This document shows, piece by piece, positions 8,800 through 18,201 of a stretch of DNA of 64,000 nt; the first letter of the stretch is position 1; each line of letters starts with the position of its first letter. The stretch is from contig NZ_JAVHXT010000001.1 in assembly GCF_031119335.1 (NCBI RefSeq), positions 124,001 through 188,000 of the forward strand. The letters run 5' to 3'. The position numbers were made by a program, and so were the translations under genes. The DNA comes from Pedobacter sp. (GTDB lineage: Bacteria; Bacteroidota; Bacteroidia; Sphingobacteriales; Sphingobacteriaceae). A model generated the notes under the pieces. The model saw only the letters and a list, made by a program, of their open reading frames with translations, ran no database searches and was not told the origin of the DNA.

Positions 8800-10641
8800 A
8801 TGAATAAAACGAGCACTTCTGCATCTAAACAACTGTTTGTCAACTTTATGGTGAAATTATTGCTCATCTTAGCAATAATTGTTGGTGGTGTTGCCTTGCT
8901 ACTCTACAACAAAGAGAACACAACCTATTTTAAGCAAAAGCAGCAGCGTGTAGCCGATTTAATTGAACTGAATGACTTGCTGCAGCAAGCCAACTACGCT
9001 TACCTTAATATTAACACAGATGCTGCACAAGCAGATAGCTTGAACATTTATTTAAAGCTTTTGCCAAAAAGCAAGAAAGTTTTGCAACAGTTTACGCAAG
9101 ATAGTGAAAGCTATAAAGCAGAAGCTAGCGCAATACAGCAACATGTAGACGACGAAGAACGTTTTTATACAGCTCAGTTAAATGCATTCTCACAAGCGGG
9201 TGTTTCCGAAGCAGGTTCAGGGAAAATTGGCATCGCTCAGTCCTCCTTAAATGATTTGATAAAGCTAGAGCGTGAAGAACTGGCTTATAGGATTATCCAA
9301 AATGATAGTTTCTACGAAATGTTGGGCTATTTGGTAATTGGTACTGCTTTGCTAGTATTGCTAATGAATGTAGTGCTATACAATAGGTCTCAAAAGGCTT
9401 TTCGTAAACAGTTAGCTCATGAAAAAGAAATCTACAATGCAAAACTAAACGCTCAATCGGCAAACAATGCAAAGTCTGAATATCTAGCAATGATTAGCCA
9501 TGAGATCAGAACACCTATGAACGGCGTTTTGGGGATGTCTAATTTATTACTACAGGGATCTTTAAATGACGAGCAAAGAGAATATACCAAAACGATACAT
9601 AACAGTGCAGAATCACTTCTACGTATTGTAAACGATGTGCTGGATTTTTCGAAGATCGAAGCGGGCAAAGTTCAGCTAGATAAAACTACAGTGAATATTA
9701 GAGAGTTATTGTCAGAAACTTTCTCAATTCTACCAAAATTAAACAATGATGTAAAAGTTGGTTACGTAGTAGACCAAGAAGTATCTCAATTTATTTATTG
9801 CGATGCCATACGTTTAAAACAAATTTTGCTTAACCTTTTAAGCAATGCCGTAAAGTTTACAGAAAAAGGGCAAATTTTGCTTGAGTGTAGGCTGATAGAT
9901 AAAGACGAAAATGGTGATGCCCGTTTAGGTTTTATAGTAAAAGATACAGGCATTGGCATTGCCGAAGATCGTATAAAATTGCTTTTCAAACCCTTTGTGC
10001 AGGTAGACCATACTACGGTAAGAAAATACGGTGGCACTGGTTTAGGGCTTAATATTGCCTACAATCTCATTTCTATGATGGATGGTAAAATTAAGGTAAG
10101 CAGCGAAGTAGGAAAGGGCTCTACCTTCACTTTTTTTATCGTCACCAAAGAAGTGCTTCAAAATAACAAAGCCAAGCCTAGTGTACAAAAAGAGCAGATA
10201 CATTTAGATGGTGCACTTTCCGAACAGTATCCTTTAAGATTATTAGTGGTAGATGATAACGATATCAACTTAATGTTGATCACGAAAACACTGAGTAAAC
10301 TGGGCTACAGCTGCAAAAAGGCCTCTAATGGTCAACTGGCGTTAGACTTGGTGTTGCAGGAAGAGTTTGATATGATTTTTATGGATATGCAAATGCCAAT
10401 TATGGATGGTACAGTTGCAACCACCGAGATCAGGAAACATTATCGTGTTTACGAATACCCGGTAGTTGTTGCACTTACTGCAAACACACTTGGCGATGGT
10501 AAAGATAAATGCCTAGAGGCCGGAATGCAAGATTTTATAGCCAAACCATTTAAACCGGCAGAAATTGAAGCTGTCATCAAAAAATGGGCGCCAAAAATCA
10601 TCAACTATAAAGATAAACATCAATCTATTTCCTTAAGTTAG
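8800..10641 (+). CDS. Hybrid sensor histidine kinase / response regulator
   Basis: Membrane-bound phosphorelay sensor of 613 residues. Two membrane helices, near residues 18-36 and 175-195, bracket an extracytoplasmic four-helix-like sensor. HisKA follows with the phospho-accepting His near residue 234 ([10 protein letters not shown]), then HATPase_c with DTGIGI and GGTGLGL. A receiver domain ends the protein, with DDNDIN and the phospho-acceptor Asp in [11 protein letters not shown]. No histidine phosphotransfer domain or output regulator is adjacent. The start is the ATG at 8800; a TTG at 8797 is less likely. The signal sensed cannot be told. Confidence 0.9.
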   Translation: MNKTSTSASKQLFVNFMVKLLLILAIIVGGVALLLYNKENTTYFKQKQQRVADLIELNDLLQQANYAYLNINTDAAQADSLNIYLKLLPKSKKVLQQFTQDSESYKAEASAIQQHVDDEERFYTAQLNAFSQAGVSEAGSGKIGIAQSSLNDLIKLEREELAYRIIQNDSFYEMLGYLVIGTALLVLLMNVVLYNRSQKAFRKQLAHEKEIYNAKLNAQSANNAKSEYLAMISHEIRTPMNGVLGMSNLLLQGSLNDEQREYTKTIHNSAESLLRIVNDVLDFSKIEAGKVQLDKTTVNIRELLSETFSILPKLNNDVKVGYVVDQEVSQFIYCDAIRLKQILLNLLSNAVKFTEKGQILLECRLIDKDENGDARLGFIVKDTGIGIAEDRIKLLFKPFVQVDHTTVRKYGGTGLGLNIAYNLISMMDGKIKVSSEVGKGSTFTFFIVTKEVLQNNKAKPSVQKEQIHLDGALSEQYPLRLLVVDDNDINLMLITKTLSKLGYSCKKASNGQLALDLVLQEEFDMIFMDMQMPIMDGTVATTEIRKHYRVYEYPVVVALTANTLGDGKDKCLEAGMQDFIAKPFKPAEIEAVIKKWAPKIINYKDKHQSISLS

Positions 10642-10660
10642 CGTTTTTAAACGTTAATAT

Positions 10661-11065
10661 ATGTTGATTGTAAATAAACCATTAGCCATTATTGGGCTAA
10701 TTTTAGTATTCGTAGCAGGCTTCTGCCCAATATTACAGGTAAAAATTATCTTCGAATGGGTAAATTGGGGACTTTACAAAACCGATATCCGCCTTTTTCT
10801 AATCACATATTCTTTTATTGCATTATTGTCGCTTTGCTTTTTTATCCGACAACTGAAAGCCTTTAGATTGTTAACTAGGGTAATGTTTATTTGGGTTTTA
10901 TTAATGGCGGCTGCAGTCTATTTTAAATCTACACATTACTTCGGGATGAAAATAGCCGATAATTTATTGGGCAAAGCCATCCACTTTCAATGGGGTTGGA
11001 TTATCTTAGGGATAGGCGCTGTTTTATTATTGTTTAGCGTTAAAAAGGAAAGACTAAGTGTGTAA
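10661..11065 (+). CDS. Four-helix membrane protein, unknown
   Basis: A 134-residue hydrophobic protein with four likely membrane segments, near residues 8-24, 42-62, 72-92 and 108-126. It lies 19 bases after the hybrid kinase and may be co-transcribed with it. No catalytic motif or known domain was recognised. Confidence 0.6.
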   Translation: MLIVNKPLAIIGLILVFVAGFCPILQVKIIFEWVNWGLYKTDIRLFLITYSFIALLSLCFFIRQLKAFRLLTRVMFIWVLLMAAAVYFKSTHYFGMKIADNLLGKAIHFQWGWIILGIGAVLLLFSVKKERLSV

Positions 11066-11126
11066 AAGCTATCGGCAAATGTAGTATTTATTCTTTTGAG
11101 AAGAGCAAAGACTTGGCTTCGAACTA

Positions 11127-11204
11127 CCGAAAGTCCTGCTTTCACTCCAAGTCCTCGGTTTCGTGCCTCAACCTGTGGGCTTTTCGTTCAATCAGGTCTA
11201 ATTA
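11127..11204 (-). repeat. Constant-end hairpin element, copy A
   Basis: Read on the minus strand it begins TAATTAGACCTGATTG and ends GAAAGCAGGACTTTCGG, matching the ends of copies B to F. The interior is unrelated to the other copies. It fills the gap between a membrane protein gene and maf. Confidence 0.6.
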
Positions 11205-11268
11205 GCGAATAAAGAAGGACTATTAACATTTCATTGCTATAGTTTCATACCAAATGTAGCTGTTTGAT

Positions 11269-11835
11269 TTAAATTTTAAGCAAATACTGATAAAGTTTTT
11301 CGGTTGGTAAACCCATTACATTGGTGTAAGAGCCGTTTAATCTTTCTACCACTGTTAAGCCAAACCAATCTTGTACACCATAACTCCCTGCTTTATCAAA
11401 TGGCTGGTAGTTATCAATGTAATGATCAATTTCTTCTGCATTTAATACTCGACAAAAAACTTCTGTTTTGTCATAAAAAGATGTTGTTTTTCCTTTGTAG
11501 TTAATGCTTACGCCGGTATAAACTTCATGCTTATTACCCGAAAGCTTTCCTAGCATCTGCTGTGCCTCTTCACGATCTATCGGTTTCCCTAAAATCTCTC
11601 CATTTATGGCAACAATCGTATCGGCAGTAATAATAATCTCATTAGGATTTGCATCGAACGCTTTTGCTTTTTTTTCTGCAATATATACAGCAATTTCAGG
11701 TGCGCTTAACGTGTTTGGATAGCTTTCATCCACATCTTTTAGTTCAACAGAAAAATCTAAACCCATTAAGGTTAGTAGTTCCTGACGTCGTGGAGATTTA
11801 GAAGCGAGTATAATTGGTGCTGTAAGCTTTAGCAT
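11269..11835 (-). CDS. maf: Maf-family nucleoside triphosphate pyrophosphatase
   Basis: House-cleaning enzyme that hydrolyses dTTP/UTP or modified nucleotides to monophosphates. The 188 residues start with ILASKSPRRQELLTLMG, the Maf signature, and include DVDE, the ITADTIVAINGEILGKP catalytic loop and YDKTEV. The length is normal for the family. The Spy-like gene lies downstream on the same strand, 71 bases away. Exact substrate preference cannot be read from the sequence alone. Confidence 0.9.
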   Translation of the reverse strand: MLKLTAPIILASKSPRRQELLTLMGLDFSVELKDVDESYPNTLSAPEIAVYIAEKKAKAFDANPNEIIITADTIVAINGEILGKPIDREEAQQMLGKLSGNKHEVYTGVSINYKGKTTSFYDKTEVFCRVLNAEEIDHYIDNYQPFDKAGSYGVQDWFGLTVVERLNGSYTNVMGLPTEKLYQYLLKI

Positions 11836-11859
11836 ATTTAAATTTTTCCAAAAATAACA

Positions 11860-11881
11860 AAAGCGGCTGTGTTGCCGCTTT
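11860..11881 (-). terminator. Hairpin after the Spy-like gene
   Basis: AAAGCGGC and GCCGCTTT pair around a 6-base loop. The hairpin lies just downstream of the stop at 11907 and is followed on the minus strand by a T-rich run, so it fits a factor-independent terminator. Confidence 0.65.
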
Positions 11882-11906
11882 GTTTTTGTCTTTTTAATAA
11901 ATTTAG

Positions 11907-12329
11907 CTAATTGCGTTCTTGACGCTCTTTAGCTCTTTTTTCCATCTCAGCTTTTTGCTCGTCAAGCATTGCTTTGTAGGTTTTCTTTTGCTCGTCGTTC
12001 AATACGCCATTTACTTTTGTTTCAAGCTCAGCTCTCATTTTCTGCATCTTTTCCATCATTGCTTGTCTATCTCCACCGCCCGCTTGAGCTTCTGAACGCT
12101 CTTCACGCATTTTTTTCTGTGCATCAGCTTGTTCGGTAAAAATTGTGGTTAGCTTTGTTTTTTGATCGTCAGATAACTTCAGTTTTTCATCTAATTGCTT
12201 CACTCTGTTTTCTGGGCTCATCATCATTCTGCCACCAGGGCCACCGCCTTGTCTACCTTGACCAGGTTGCGCTTGAGCAAAAGCTACCATACCAAACAAT
12301 AGCCCGTAAATCATCATTAGTTTTTTCAT
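11907..12329 (-). CDS. Periplasmic Spy/DUF4890-like helical protein
   Basis: A 140-residue exported protein with a signal peptide ending near AQAQ (residues 1-20). A Gly/Arg-rich stretch follows, then two long charged helices with LTxxQ-like motifs (LKLSDDQKTKL and VNGVLNDEQKKTY). These resemble Spy/CpxP chaperones and DUF4890 proteins, which bind unfolded envelope proteins. It is a single gene with its own terminator. The gap upstream to kdsC (12330-12560) shows no gene. Confidence 0.7.
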   Translation of the reverse strand: MKKLMMIYGLLFGMVAFAQAQPGQGRQGGGPGGRMMMSPENRVKQLDEKLKLSDDQKTKLTTIFTEQADAQKKMREERSEAQAGGGDRQAMMEKMQKMRAELETKVNGVLNDEQKKTYKAMLDEQKAEMEKRAKERQERN

Positions 12330-12560
12330 CTGTTTAATTTTGTTTTTAGTTGTAATGAAGCTATCCCGATAAATCGAAATGGTTTCATCTGTTTTTATGT
12401 TGTTTTAAGTTTTGTGTTGGAGCGAAAAAACAAACAGAGGTTTAAACGGATGAAAAAGATTTATTTGTTAAAAGGTGTTAAGCTGAAGATTTCATTATTT
12501 GCGAATTTAGATTAGGTATTACGATTAACCAGTTAAACAATTACACAGTTAACCTAAGAT

Positions 12561-13136
12561 CTACTTACTCGCTTCGGCGGCAGAAGGTATATTGCCATAC
12601 CAATTGTGCTGTACTTTTAGCACTTTTTCTATTACATCTCTGGCAGCAGCTTTACCACCAAATTTAGGGGAAATATAATGTGAAATAGCCTTGATTTCTT
12701 CCACAGCATCGGCAGGACAGGTGGCTATGCCCACTAATTTCATTACCTCTGCATCGGGAATATCATCTCCCATGTACAAAATTTGTTGTGGATCAATTCC
12801 TTTTTGATGAATATAATTGTTGAAGACAATGATTTTTTCGTCTACGCCTAAAAAAACATCGGCAACGCCCAAACTTTCGAAACGCTTATTGATTGCCGCA
12901 CCTTTACCGCCAGAAATAATGCAGATGTTGTAACCTTTTTTAGCTGCTAATTGCAGTGCGTAACCATCTTTAGTGTTAAATGAGCGTAGAAGTTCGCCGC
13001 TCTCGGCAGCTAACACAGTGCCGTCGGTAAGCACACCATCAATATCAAACACAAAAGTTGTGATAATCCTTAAGCGCTCTAAAAACCCCAAATCCCTAAC
13101 GAGGCTTTCCTCTCCATCGTTTATGTTATGATCCAT
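12561..13136 (-). CDS. kdsC: KDO 8-phosphate phosphatase, KdsC-type HAD hydrolase
   Basis: Removes phosphate from 3-deoxy-D-manno-octulosonate 8-phosphate in lipopolysaccharide core synthesis. The 191-residue HAD fold has VFDIDGVLTDG (nucleophile and acid Asp), CIISGGKGAA (motif II), and YMGDDIPDAEVM with the Mg-binding Asp pair. It lacks a cap domain, as KdsC does. A longer N-terminus than usual leaves the start uncertain. iscX lies 34 bases upstream on the same strand, past a short CCCCTTCAGGGGG repeat. Confidence 0.85.
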   Translation of the reverse strand: MDHNINDGEESLVRDLGFLERLRIITTFVFDIDGVLTDGTVLAAESGELLRSFNTKDGYALQLAAKKGYNICIISGGKGAAINKRFESLGVADVFLGVDEKIIVFNNYIHQKGIDPQQILYMGDDIPDAEVMKLVGIATCPADAVEEIKAISHYISPKFGGKAAARDVIEKVLKVQHNWYGNIPSAAEASK

Positions 13137-13170
13137 ATATTTTAATTTCCCCTTCAGGGGGCTAGGGAGG

Positions 13171-13413
13171 CTACTGATTATCTCTCCACTCGTAAACCCA
13201 AGCAGATTGAATTTGCTCTAAATGACCTTCAGTACATTGTTCTCTCGTTCCAGCAAAATTTGGAAGTTCTAATACCCATTCAATTAGATCGGTAAACCTA
13301 ATTCTGTAGATTTTTTGTTCATTGAAATCATCACCAAATTTTTCATAAAGCTCTAAAGCAATATCTTCAATATCATTCCATTGAATTGGTAAGGCAAATT
13401 TATCGTTGTTCAT
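13171..13413 (-). CDS. iscX: Fe-S cluster assembly protein IscX
   Basis: An 80-residue acidic protein matching IscX/YfhJ, which binds IscS and iron and tunes cluster assembly. The IscX pattern is clear: WNDIEDIALELYEKFGDD, then RFTDLIEWVLELPNFAG, then a late IQSAWVYEWRD. fdx lies upstream on the same strand, as in isc operons, though 125 bases of degenerate repeat separate them. hscA is 12 kb away. Confidence 0.85.
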   Translation of the reverse strand: MNNDKFALPIQWNDIEDIALELYEKFGDDFNEQKIYRIRFTDLIEWVLELPNFAGTREQCTEGHLEQIQSAWVYEWRDNQ

Positions 13414-13538
13414 CTATGGTAATTGCTAAATTGTTCTATGGTTAAATTGTTGGTTAATCGTGTAATTGGTTAATCGGTTAACTGATGACTGTAGGCTGCC
13501 AATCAATCGTAATTCGTAGATCAAAAATCGTAAATCAG

Positions 13539-13871
13539 TTAGTGTCCCAAAAATCCCGATTGGTCTGGAATAGTAATTTCGATATCGCCATCTAAAACCA
13601 CACATTGGCAAGCTAATCTCGATGTAATTTTTGGTCTTACTGCACGGTCTACAAAATCTTCCTCTTTTTCAGAGATTTCTTGGATATTATCCATTCCCTT
13701 AGTTACGTAAATATGGCAAGTACTACAGCCGCAAACACCACCACAATTATGTTGTAATTTAATATTGTTGTCTAAAACGACATCTAATACATCTTCCCCA
13801 GCAGCAATAGGTAATTCTACAGGTTCTTTTCCTTCTTCTTCGAAATTTATCTTTAGTTTGAAAATACTCAT
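13539..13871 (-). CDS. fdx: ISC-type 2Fe-2S ferredoxin
   Basis: Electron carrier for Fe-S cluster assembly, 110 residues. Cluster ligands are visible as CGGVCGCSTC (three Cys plus an extra one) and CQCV further on, the adrenodoxin/Fdx pattern. The start MSIFKLKI at 13871 is chosen over an ATG four codons upstream because it begins the first strand and follows a TACTTTTG promoter element at 13882-13889. iscX lies downstream. Confidence 0.9.
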   Translation of the reverse strand: MSIFKLKINFEEEGKEPVELPIAAGEDVLDVVLDNNIKLQHNCGGVCGCSTCHIYVTKGMDNIQEISEKEEDFVDRAVRPKITSRLACQCVVLDGDIEITIPDQSGFLGH

Positions 13872-13881
13872 AATTTGATGC

Positions 13882-13889
13882 AAAAGTAA
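13882..13889 (-). promoter_or_regulatory. Bacteroidota -7 promoter element of fdx
   Basis: TACTTTTG on the minus strand fits TAnnTTTG and lies ten bases upstream of the fdx ATG. It sits just after the DUF2520 gene's stop, so fdx is probably transcribed separately from ccmF. Confidence 0.5.
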
Positions 13890-13916
13890 GCAGTCAAAAC
13901 TAAAAAACAGTATGAT

Positions 13917-14672
13917 TTACCCTTTTTTAATCTGATCGCTTAGTAGTTCGTAAATTGTTAACCACGCTGGATGCTCTTGAAGCATAGCCTCGTGTTTTTT
14001 TAAAGTCTGCTCATCATTTCTGATAGCTGGACCAGTTTGCACCTCTTGTGGAAGTGCAGCTTGTATTTTATTGGCAGTTTCAGCTATTAGCGGTTTAATA
14101 ATATCAAAATCCAACTGATGCTGTGCTAATAGCTGTTGTGCAATTCCATAAAGGTAGTTAGGGAAATTACAAGCAAAAACAGCCGCCAAATGTAAAGTCT
14201 TTCTTTGTTCGCTACTTACTTCGTAAACATTACTGCTAATTAGCGTAGCGAGCTGTTTTAACAAATTTAGGTTTTCAACATTGTTAGCTTCTAAACAAAG
14301 CGGAACATTGCTGAAATCCAGTTCTTTTTGCTTGGAGAAAGTTTGTAATGGATAGAAAACCCCACAATTTTTATTACGGTTCAAAACATCTAAAGCTACA
14401 GCTCCAGAAGTATGTGCAATTAAGCCTTTGTAATCTTTTAACTGATCAGCAACTGCTGCAATGGCATCATCCTTCACTGAAATCAGCACTATATCTGCGT
14501 CATCAGAGATTTGAGAAAGTTCTGCGATAGCTCTAGCATCAACTTTGTTGGCCAATAACTGCGCATTTGCTAAGTTGTACGACCAAATATCGAGCAATGT
14601 TACCTTGGCATTGCTCAGCGCTTTGGCTATATGTGTAGCTACATTTCCCGAACCTATAATGGATACTCGCAT
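13917..14672 (-). CDS. DUF2520 / Rossmann-like NAD(P)-binding protein
   Basis: A 251-residue putative oxidoreductase of unknown substrate. The N-terminus MRVSIIGSGNVATHIAKAL is a Rossmann dinucleotide site, and the C-terminal half is the helical DUF2520 domain (LAAVFACNFPNYLY and following). A start 41 codons upstream would run into ccmF and lacks the family N-terminus. The chosen ATG shares its A with the ccmF stop (TAATG), so the two are translationally coupled. Confidence 0.8.
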   Translation of the reverse strand: MRVSIIGSGNVATHIAKALSNAKVTLLDIWSYNLANAQLLANKVDARAIAELSQISDDADIVLISVKDDAIAAVADQLKDYKGLIAHTSGAVALDVLNRNKNCGVFYPLQTFSKQKELDFSNVPLCLEANNVENLNLLKQLATLISSNVYEVSSEQRKTLHLAAVFACNFPNYLYGIAQQLLAQHQLDFDIIKPLIAETANKIQAALPQEVQTGPAIRNDEQTLKKHEAMLQEHPAWLTIYELLSDQIKKG

Positions 14673-17140
14673 TAATCTGTTTTCAGTTCTTTTTTCCTTC
14701 TGAAGATAGAAATTAAGAAACCAATTACCATTACGATGGTACCAATCCAATATAAGTTGATGTATGGAAATTCGATAGATTTGAACACCAACCAATCTTT
14801 TGCTTGTTGAGGTTTCTCGAAAATCTGAAGTTCAAATCTGTCTTCTTCAGGAATAATCTTTGTAAATCTAAATCTTAAACCTAACTCGTCAATTTTGCGG
14901 GCAAAATCGAAAGTATTGTTGCCTTTTATTAAGAAAAGAGGCTCTACGTTGTAGATTTTGCCACTTACGTTAATTTCCAAAGGCAAGCCAACTGCTAAAT
15001 CATCTTTCTCAATCTTTAAATCTCTAACCACAGGTTGCTTATTGATGGCTTTGATAGTTAACACACCACTGCTTGTATGAACAGTATCGCCAACTTTTAA
15101 GGCTACAATACGAGGCGCTTTATAGTTTTCTTCTTCGGTATGTCCTTCGTGGTCTTCGTGCTCCTCTTTTTTCTGTGCTGCACTTGTAATGTGCGTATAG
15201 ATATCTTTAAACAAGTAATGTTTAGTATCTGGAGAAGCAATTAAACCCATTCTTCCGTTTTCCTGAATGCTGGGATTAACCGTGAAATCTTCTTTTACTT
15301 TGCCAGTTTCTTCGTCAACTACTCTAAAGTTAAGCTTGTAATAAGTATTTGGCTGTATAGTGGTATCACTGATATAAGTAACGGTGTATTTGCCCATCTT
15401 TTTAGGCTCGTTCTTATATAACATGATATTCTCGCCAGGTTTTGCAGCCTTTTCGAAATCTTTAACAGGGATGAAATTTGTTTCGTTAATAGAAATTGGA
15501 TTGCTTGTTGCCGCGGCTACCAAAGCACCTACCAATAAAATGGCAAAGCCGATGTGAGCAATTGCAGATCCTGCCAATTTGCTGCCACGTTTGGTGAAAA
15601 TTCCAGTCAACAGCCTTGCATTAGCCAGTACTGAGAATATACAGCTAAACGTAAGGATAATATACATTAGGTTGGTATATATACCACTTACATAAGCAAA
15701 ACCAGCCGTAATAACCAATGCGAAAATGATAGAAGAAATTAAACTGCTATAGAATTTACGAGGATCAGTTCGTTTGTATTTCAAAAACTGTGAGAAACCA
15801 GAAATTAATGCAATTAGCACTGCAAAAGGTGCTTGCCATTGGTTGTAAAACCTCACTGCGTCTTTAATAGGTGCATAGTTGGTGCCAAAAACTGCATTAA
15901 ACACCGGTACCGAAGTAGCGAAAATAATGTGGATACAAGATACTGTAACTACAAGAGCGCCAATGAACATCCAGAACTCACGAGAATAAGTTTCTTCGTC
16001 TTTGTGCGTAATTGGTAATTCTTTCCAGCGTAATACAACAGCTAAGATGGCAATGCCCAAGAATGTGGCGATGTAGAAAATTAACTGACCAGACATCCCC
16101 AAATCGGTGAATGAGTGTACCGAAGTTTCACCTAAAATACCGCTTCTGGTTAAGAAGGAAGCGTATAATACCAAGATGAAACTCACTAAAATCAATGCCA
16201 TTGCCGTGAAATAAGCATGACCAGTATTTTTAAAAGCAATGATAACGTGTAAACCGCCAATTAAGGTTAACCATGGGATGATAGATGCATTTTCTACCGG
16301 GTCCCAAGCCCAAAAACCACCGAAGTTAAGCGCTTCGTAGGCCCAAAAAGATCCCATAATGATACCTGTACCTAAAATCATGACAGCGAAAGACACCCAA
16401 GGTAAAACAGGCTTAACCCAATCTTTATATCGTTTTTGCCACAAAGCTGTGATGCCGTAAGCAAAAGGAACAATCATACTTGCAAATCCTAAGAATAGGG
16501 TTGGAGGGTGAATAACCATCCAATAGTTTTGCAATAACGGATTTAAACCTTTACCATCGGTAATAAAACTTAGGTAGTTTTTATAATTCTCAGGATCGGC
16601 AAATATTGGTGCCATTTCTTTCAAATTAACGGCATCTCTTAATAAGATAAAAGGAGATGAACCAATATGAATTCCAAAAATTTGAACCCCTAATAGCATT
16701 GAGGTTAAAAAGGTTTGTGAAAGTGCCACAACGGTCATTACGCCGTTTTCCCAAGATTTAGCTTTGGCAATTAATACCAAACCTAAAAGCGCTTGCCAAA
16801 ATGCCCATAGCCAAAAACTACCTTCTTGCCCTTGCCAAAATGCAGAAACGATATAGTAAACAGGTAATTCTTTCGACGAGTGCGAATAAACGTAATTGTA
16901 TTCGTTATAGTGATTTAAAATGAGGTAGAATAAGGTGGCCCCAATACCTAAAATACCGATAAGATTTGTCCAAAAACCAATTCTTCCTATTTTGGTCCAA
17001 GAAGTGTCTTCTAGGTTTTTGTTTTTAGTAGCGAAAAAATAGGCGATAGTAGATAGTAGCGACGCCCCAAACGAAAGTACGATGAAAAATTGGCCTAACT
17101 TGCCAGGAAGGAGGTTCTCTCCAATAAACTGTATATCCAT
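14672..17140 (-). CDS. ccmF: Cytochrome c haem lyase subunit, CcmF/CcsA-type
   Basis: Large inner-membrane protein of 822 residues that attaches haem to apocytochrome c. It has many membrane helices, and the WWD haem-handling loop reads GGFWAWDPVENASI near residue 277. Conserved His residues lie in VIHPPTLFLGF and GGLHVI. A His/Glu-rich loop (HEDHEGHTEEE) lies near residue 660, before the last helices. It is longer than proteobacterial CcmF (about 650 residues). ccmE lies directly upstream, touching at 17140. No ccmG or ccmH is present. Confidence 0.87.
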   Translation of the reverse strand: MDIQFIGENLLPGKLGQFFIVLSFGASLLSTIAYFFATKNKNLEDTSWTKIGRIGFWTNLIGILGIGATLFYLILNHYNEYNYVYSHSSKELPVYYIVSAFWQGQEGSFWLWAFWQALLGLVLIAKAKSWENGVMTVVALSQTFLTSMLLGVQIFGIHIGSSPFILLRDAVNLKEMAPIFADPENYKNYLSFITDGKGLNPLLQNYWMVIHPPTLFLGFASMIVPFAYGITALWQKRYKDWVKPVLPWVSFAVMILGTGIIMGSFWAYEALNFGGFWAWDPVENASIIPWLTLIGGLHVIIAFKNTGHAYFTAMALILVSFILVLYASFLTRSGILGETSVHSFTDLGMSGQLIFYIATFLGIAILAVVLRWKELPITHKDEETYSREFWMFIGALVVTVSCIHIIFATSVPVFNAVFGTNYAPIKDAVRFYNQWQAPFAVLIALISGFSQFLKYKRTDPRKFYSSLISSIIFALVITAGFAYVSGIYTNLMYIILTFSCIFSVLANARLLTGIFTKRGSKLAGSAIAHIGFAILLVGALVAAATSNPISINETNFIPVKDFEKAAKPGENIMLYKNEPKKMGKYTVTYISDTTIQPNTYYKLNFRVVDEETGKVKEDFTVNPSIQENGRMGLIASPDTKHYLFKDIYTHITSAAQKKEEHEDHEGHTEEENYKAPRIVALKVGDTVHTSSGVLTIKAINKQPVVRDLKIEKDDLAVGLPLEINVSGKIYNVEPLFLIKGNNTFDFARKIDELGLRFRFTKIIPEEDRFELQIFEKPQQAKDWLVFKSIEFPYINLYWIGTIVMVIGFLISIFRRKKELKTD

Positions 17141-17586
17141 TAAGATTTAGATTCTTTTGCGTATTTACTAGGCTGATTAACGCTCTCTTTAACTGTCCCA
17201 TCTTGGTTTACTTCAACCATGTTGTCATTATATTTAGAAGGGCATTTCATTAAAATTTTAGAAGCATAGAAGGTGTTGTTTTCCATCTTGCCAATCAACA
17301 CCAATTTTTCCGAACGTTCGAAATCTTGAGGTTTAGAACCATTAAGTACCACTTTGTTCACCATTCCATCTTCATCTTTCATATAAAATGCGAAATGGTT
17401 AGGGTCTTTAGCGGCATCGTAATACATTCCTTTACTTTTTTCCCAATAACCCATCACATGTTCTTCTCTTTGTGATTTGGTGGCTTCCTTAAAGTTAGAA
17501 TAAGAGTCGGTGTCGGCATTTAAGCTAACTAAAAACCCAATGCAAATAGCAATTGTAATTAATCCGATAATAGCACTTTTTCTCAT
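17140..17586 (-). CDS. ccmE: Haem chaperone CcmE, CxxxY variant
   Basis: Periplasmic haem chaperone of 148 residues, anchored by one N-terminal helix (residues 5-22), which hands haem to CcmF. The OB-fold core is recognisable from GYWEKSKGMYYD to IGKMENNTFYASKILMKCPSKY. The haem-binding motif is CPSKY (Cys115, Tyr119) in place of the usual HxxxY. This Cys form is known from system I* cytochrome c maturation, which lacks CcmH. The start at 17586 gives the normal anchor; an in-frame start 46 codons upstream would run through the terminator hairpin. Confidence 0.85.
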   Translation of the reverse strand: MRKSAIIGLITIAICIGFLVSLNADTDSYSNFKEATKSQREEHVMGYWEKSKGMYYDAAKDPNHFAFYMKDEDGMVNKVVLNGSKPQDFERSEKLVLIGKMENNTFYASKILMKCPSKYNDNMVEVNQDGTVKESVNQPSKYAKESKS

Positions 17587-17691
17587 TTGGTGTGATTTAA
17601 AATACAGTCCACAAATATAGAAAAACAAAAGGAGGTCAAGTGTTTCTGCTTGTTTATGAGGTATATCTTGACAATTGTTTGATAAACAAAA

Positions 17692-17721
17692 AAGCCCCGT
17701 AACATATAAATTACGGGGCTT
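17692..17721 (-). terminator. Terminator upstream of ccmE
   Basis: AAGCCCCGTAA pairs with TTACGGGGCTT around an 8-base loop, followed by a T run on the minus strand. It ends transcription arriving from the toxin-antitoxin/gdhA side. It directly follows the duplicated gdhA tail and was probably gdhA's original terminator. Confidence 0.75.
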
Positions 17722-17741
17722 CATGTTATTTAGAACCAGTC

Positions 17742-17763
17742 TATGGCCAAACGCCTAAATTCA
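17742..17763 (-). repeat. 22-bp duplicate of the gdhA 3' end
   Basis: These 22 bases are identical to 18542-18563, which encode the last codons of gdhA (NLGVWP and part of the stop). The two copies are exactly 800 bp apart and flank the PIN toxin-antitoxin pair. This points to insertion of that pair with a copy of the gdhA end. Confidence 0.85.
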
Positions 17764-17796
17764 ATCAACAATAGGGGTATTTGACTATTATATCTG

Positions 17797-18201
17797 CTAA
17801 TCAAATTTAAATAAAGACAGATTTTTAATAAATTTGAAATCTTTTGTATTGTAAGTGAACAACTCTAAATCGGTTTGTATGGAAGTTGCAGCAATCATTG
17901 CATCAGCAAGCGCTAATCCGTGGCTAAGCCGATATTCGTAAGCTATACTTATAGCGGTTAAATTTATTTCAGGGTTGATTAATATAACACCAAACCGTTT
18001 AAGACTTTTATCTATGATTTTTAGGTCTTCTTTATTTGTGGCACCTATAAGAAGCTCCATTTTGGTAATAGAGGAAATCAGAATATTCTCCAAACCTATC
18101 ACTTGCTCGATTATTCTTTTGGTTTGTTCGTGACGTTTTTGTCTGACATCAAAATAATCGATTAAAATGTCGGTATCGCAAATTACTTGTTTCGATGCCA
18201 T
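17797..18201 (-). CDS. PIN-domain ribonuclease toxin, VapC-like
   Basis: Probable Mg-dependent RNase toxin of 134 residues. The PIN acidic residues are visible: Asp9 in CDTDILIDYF, Glu49 in ITKMELLIGA, Asp100 in LALADAMIAA, and the YNTKDF end (Asp121). Its start overlaps the antitoxin gene by 19 bases, the usual TA coupling. The pair sits between gdhA and ccmE, flanked by a 22-bp copy of the gdhA end, so it is an acquired cassette. The RNA target is unknown. Confidence 0.85.
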   Translation of the reverse strand: MASKQVICDTDILIDYFDVRQKRHEQTKRIIEQVIGLENILISSITKMELLIGATNKEDLKIIDKSLKRFGVILINPEINLTAISIAYEYRLSHGLALADAMIAATSIQTDLELFTYNTKDFKFIKNLSLFKFD

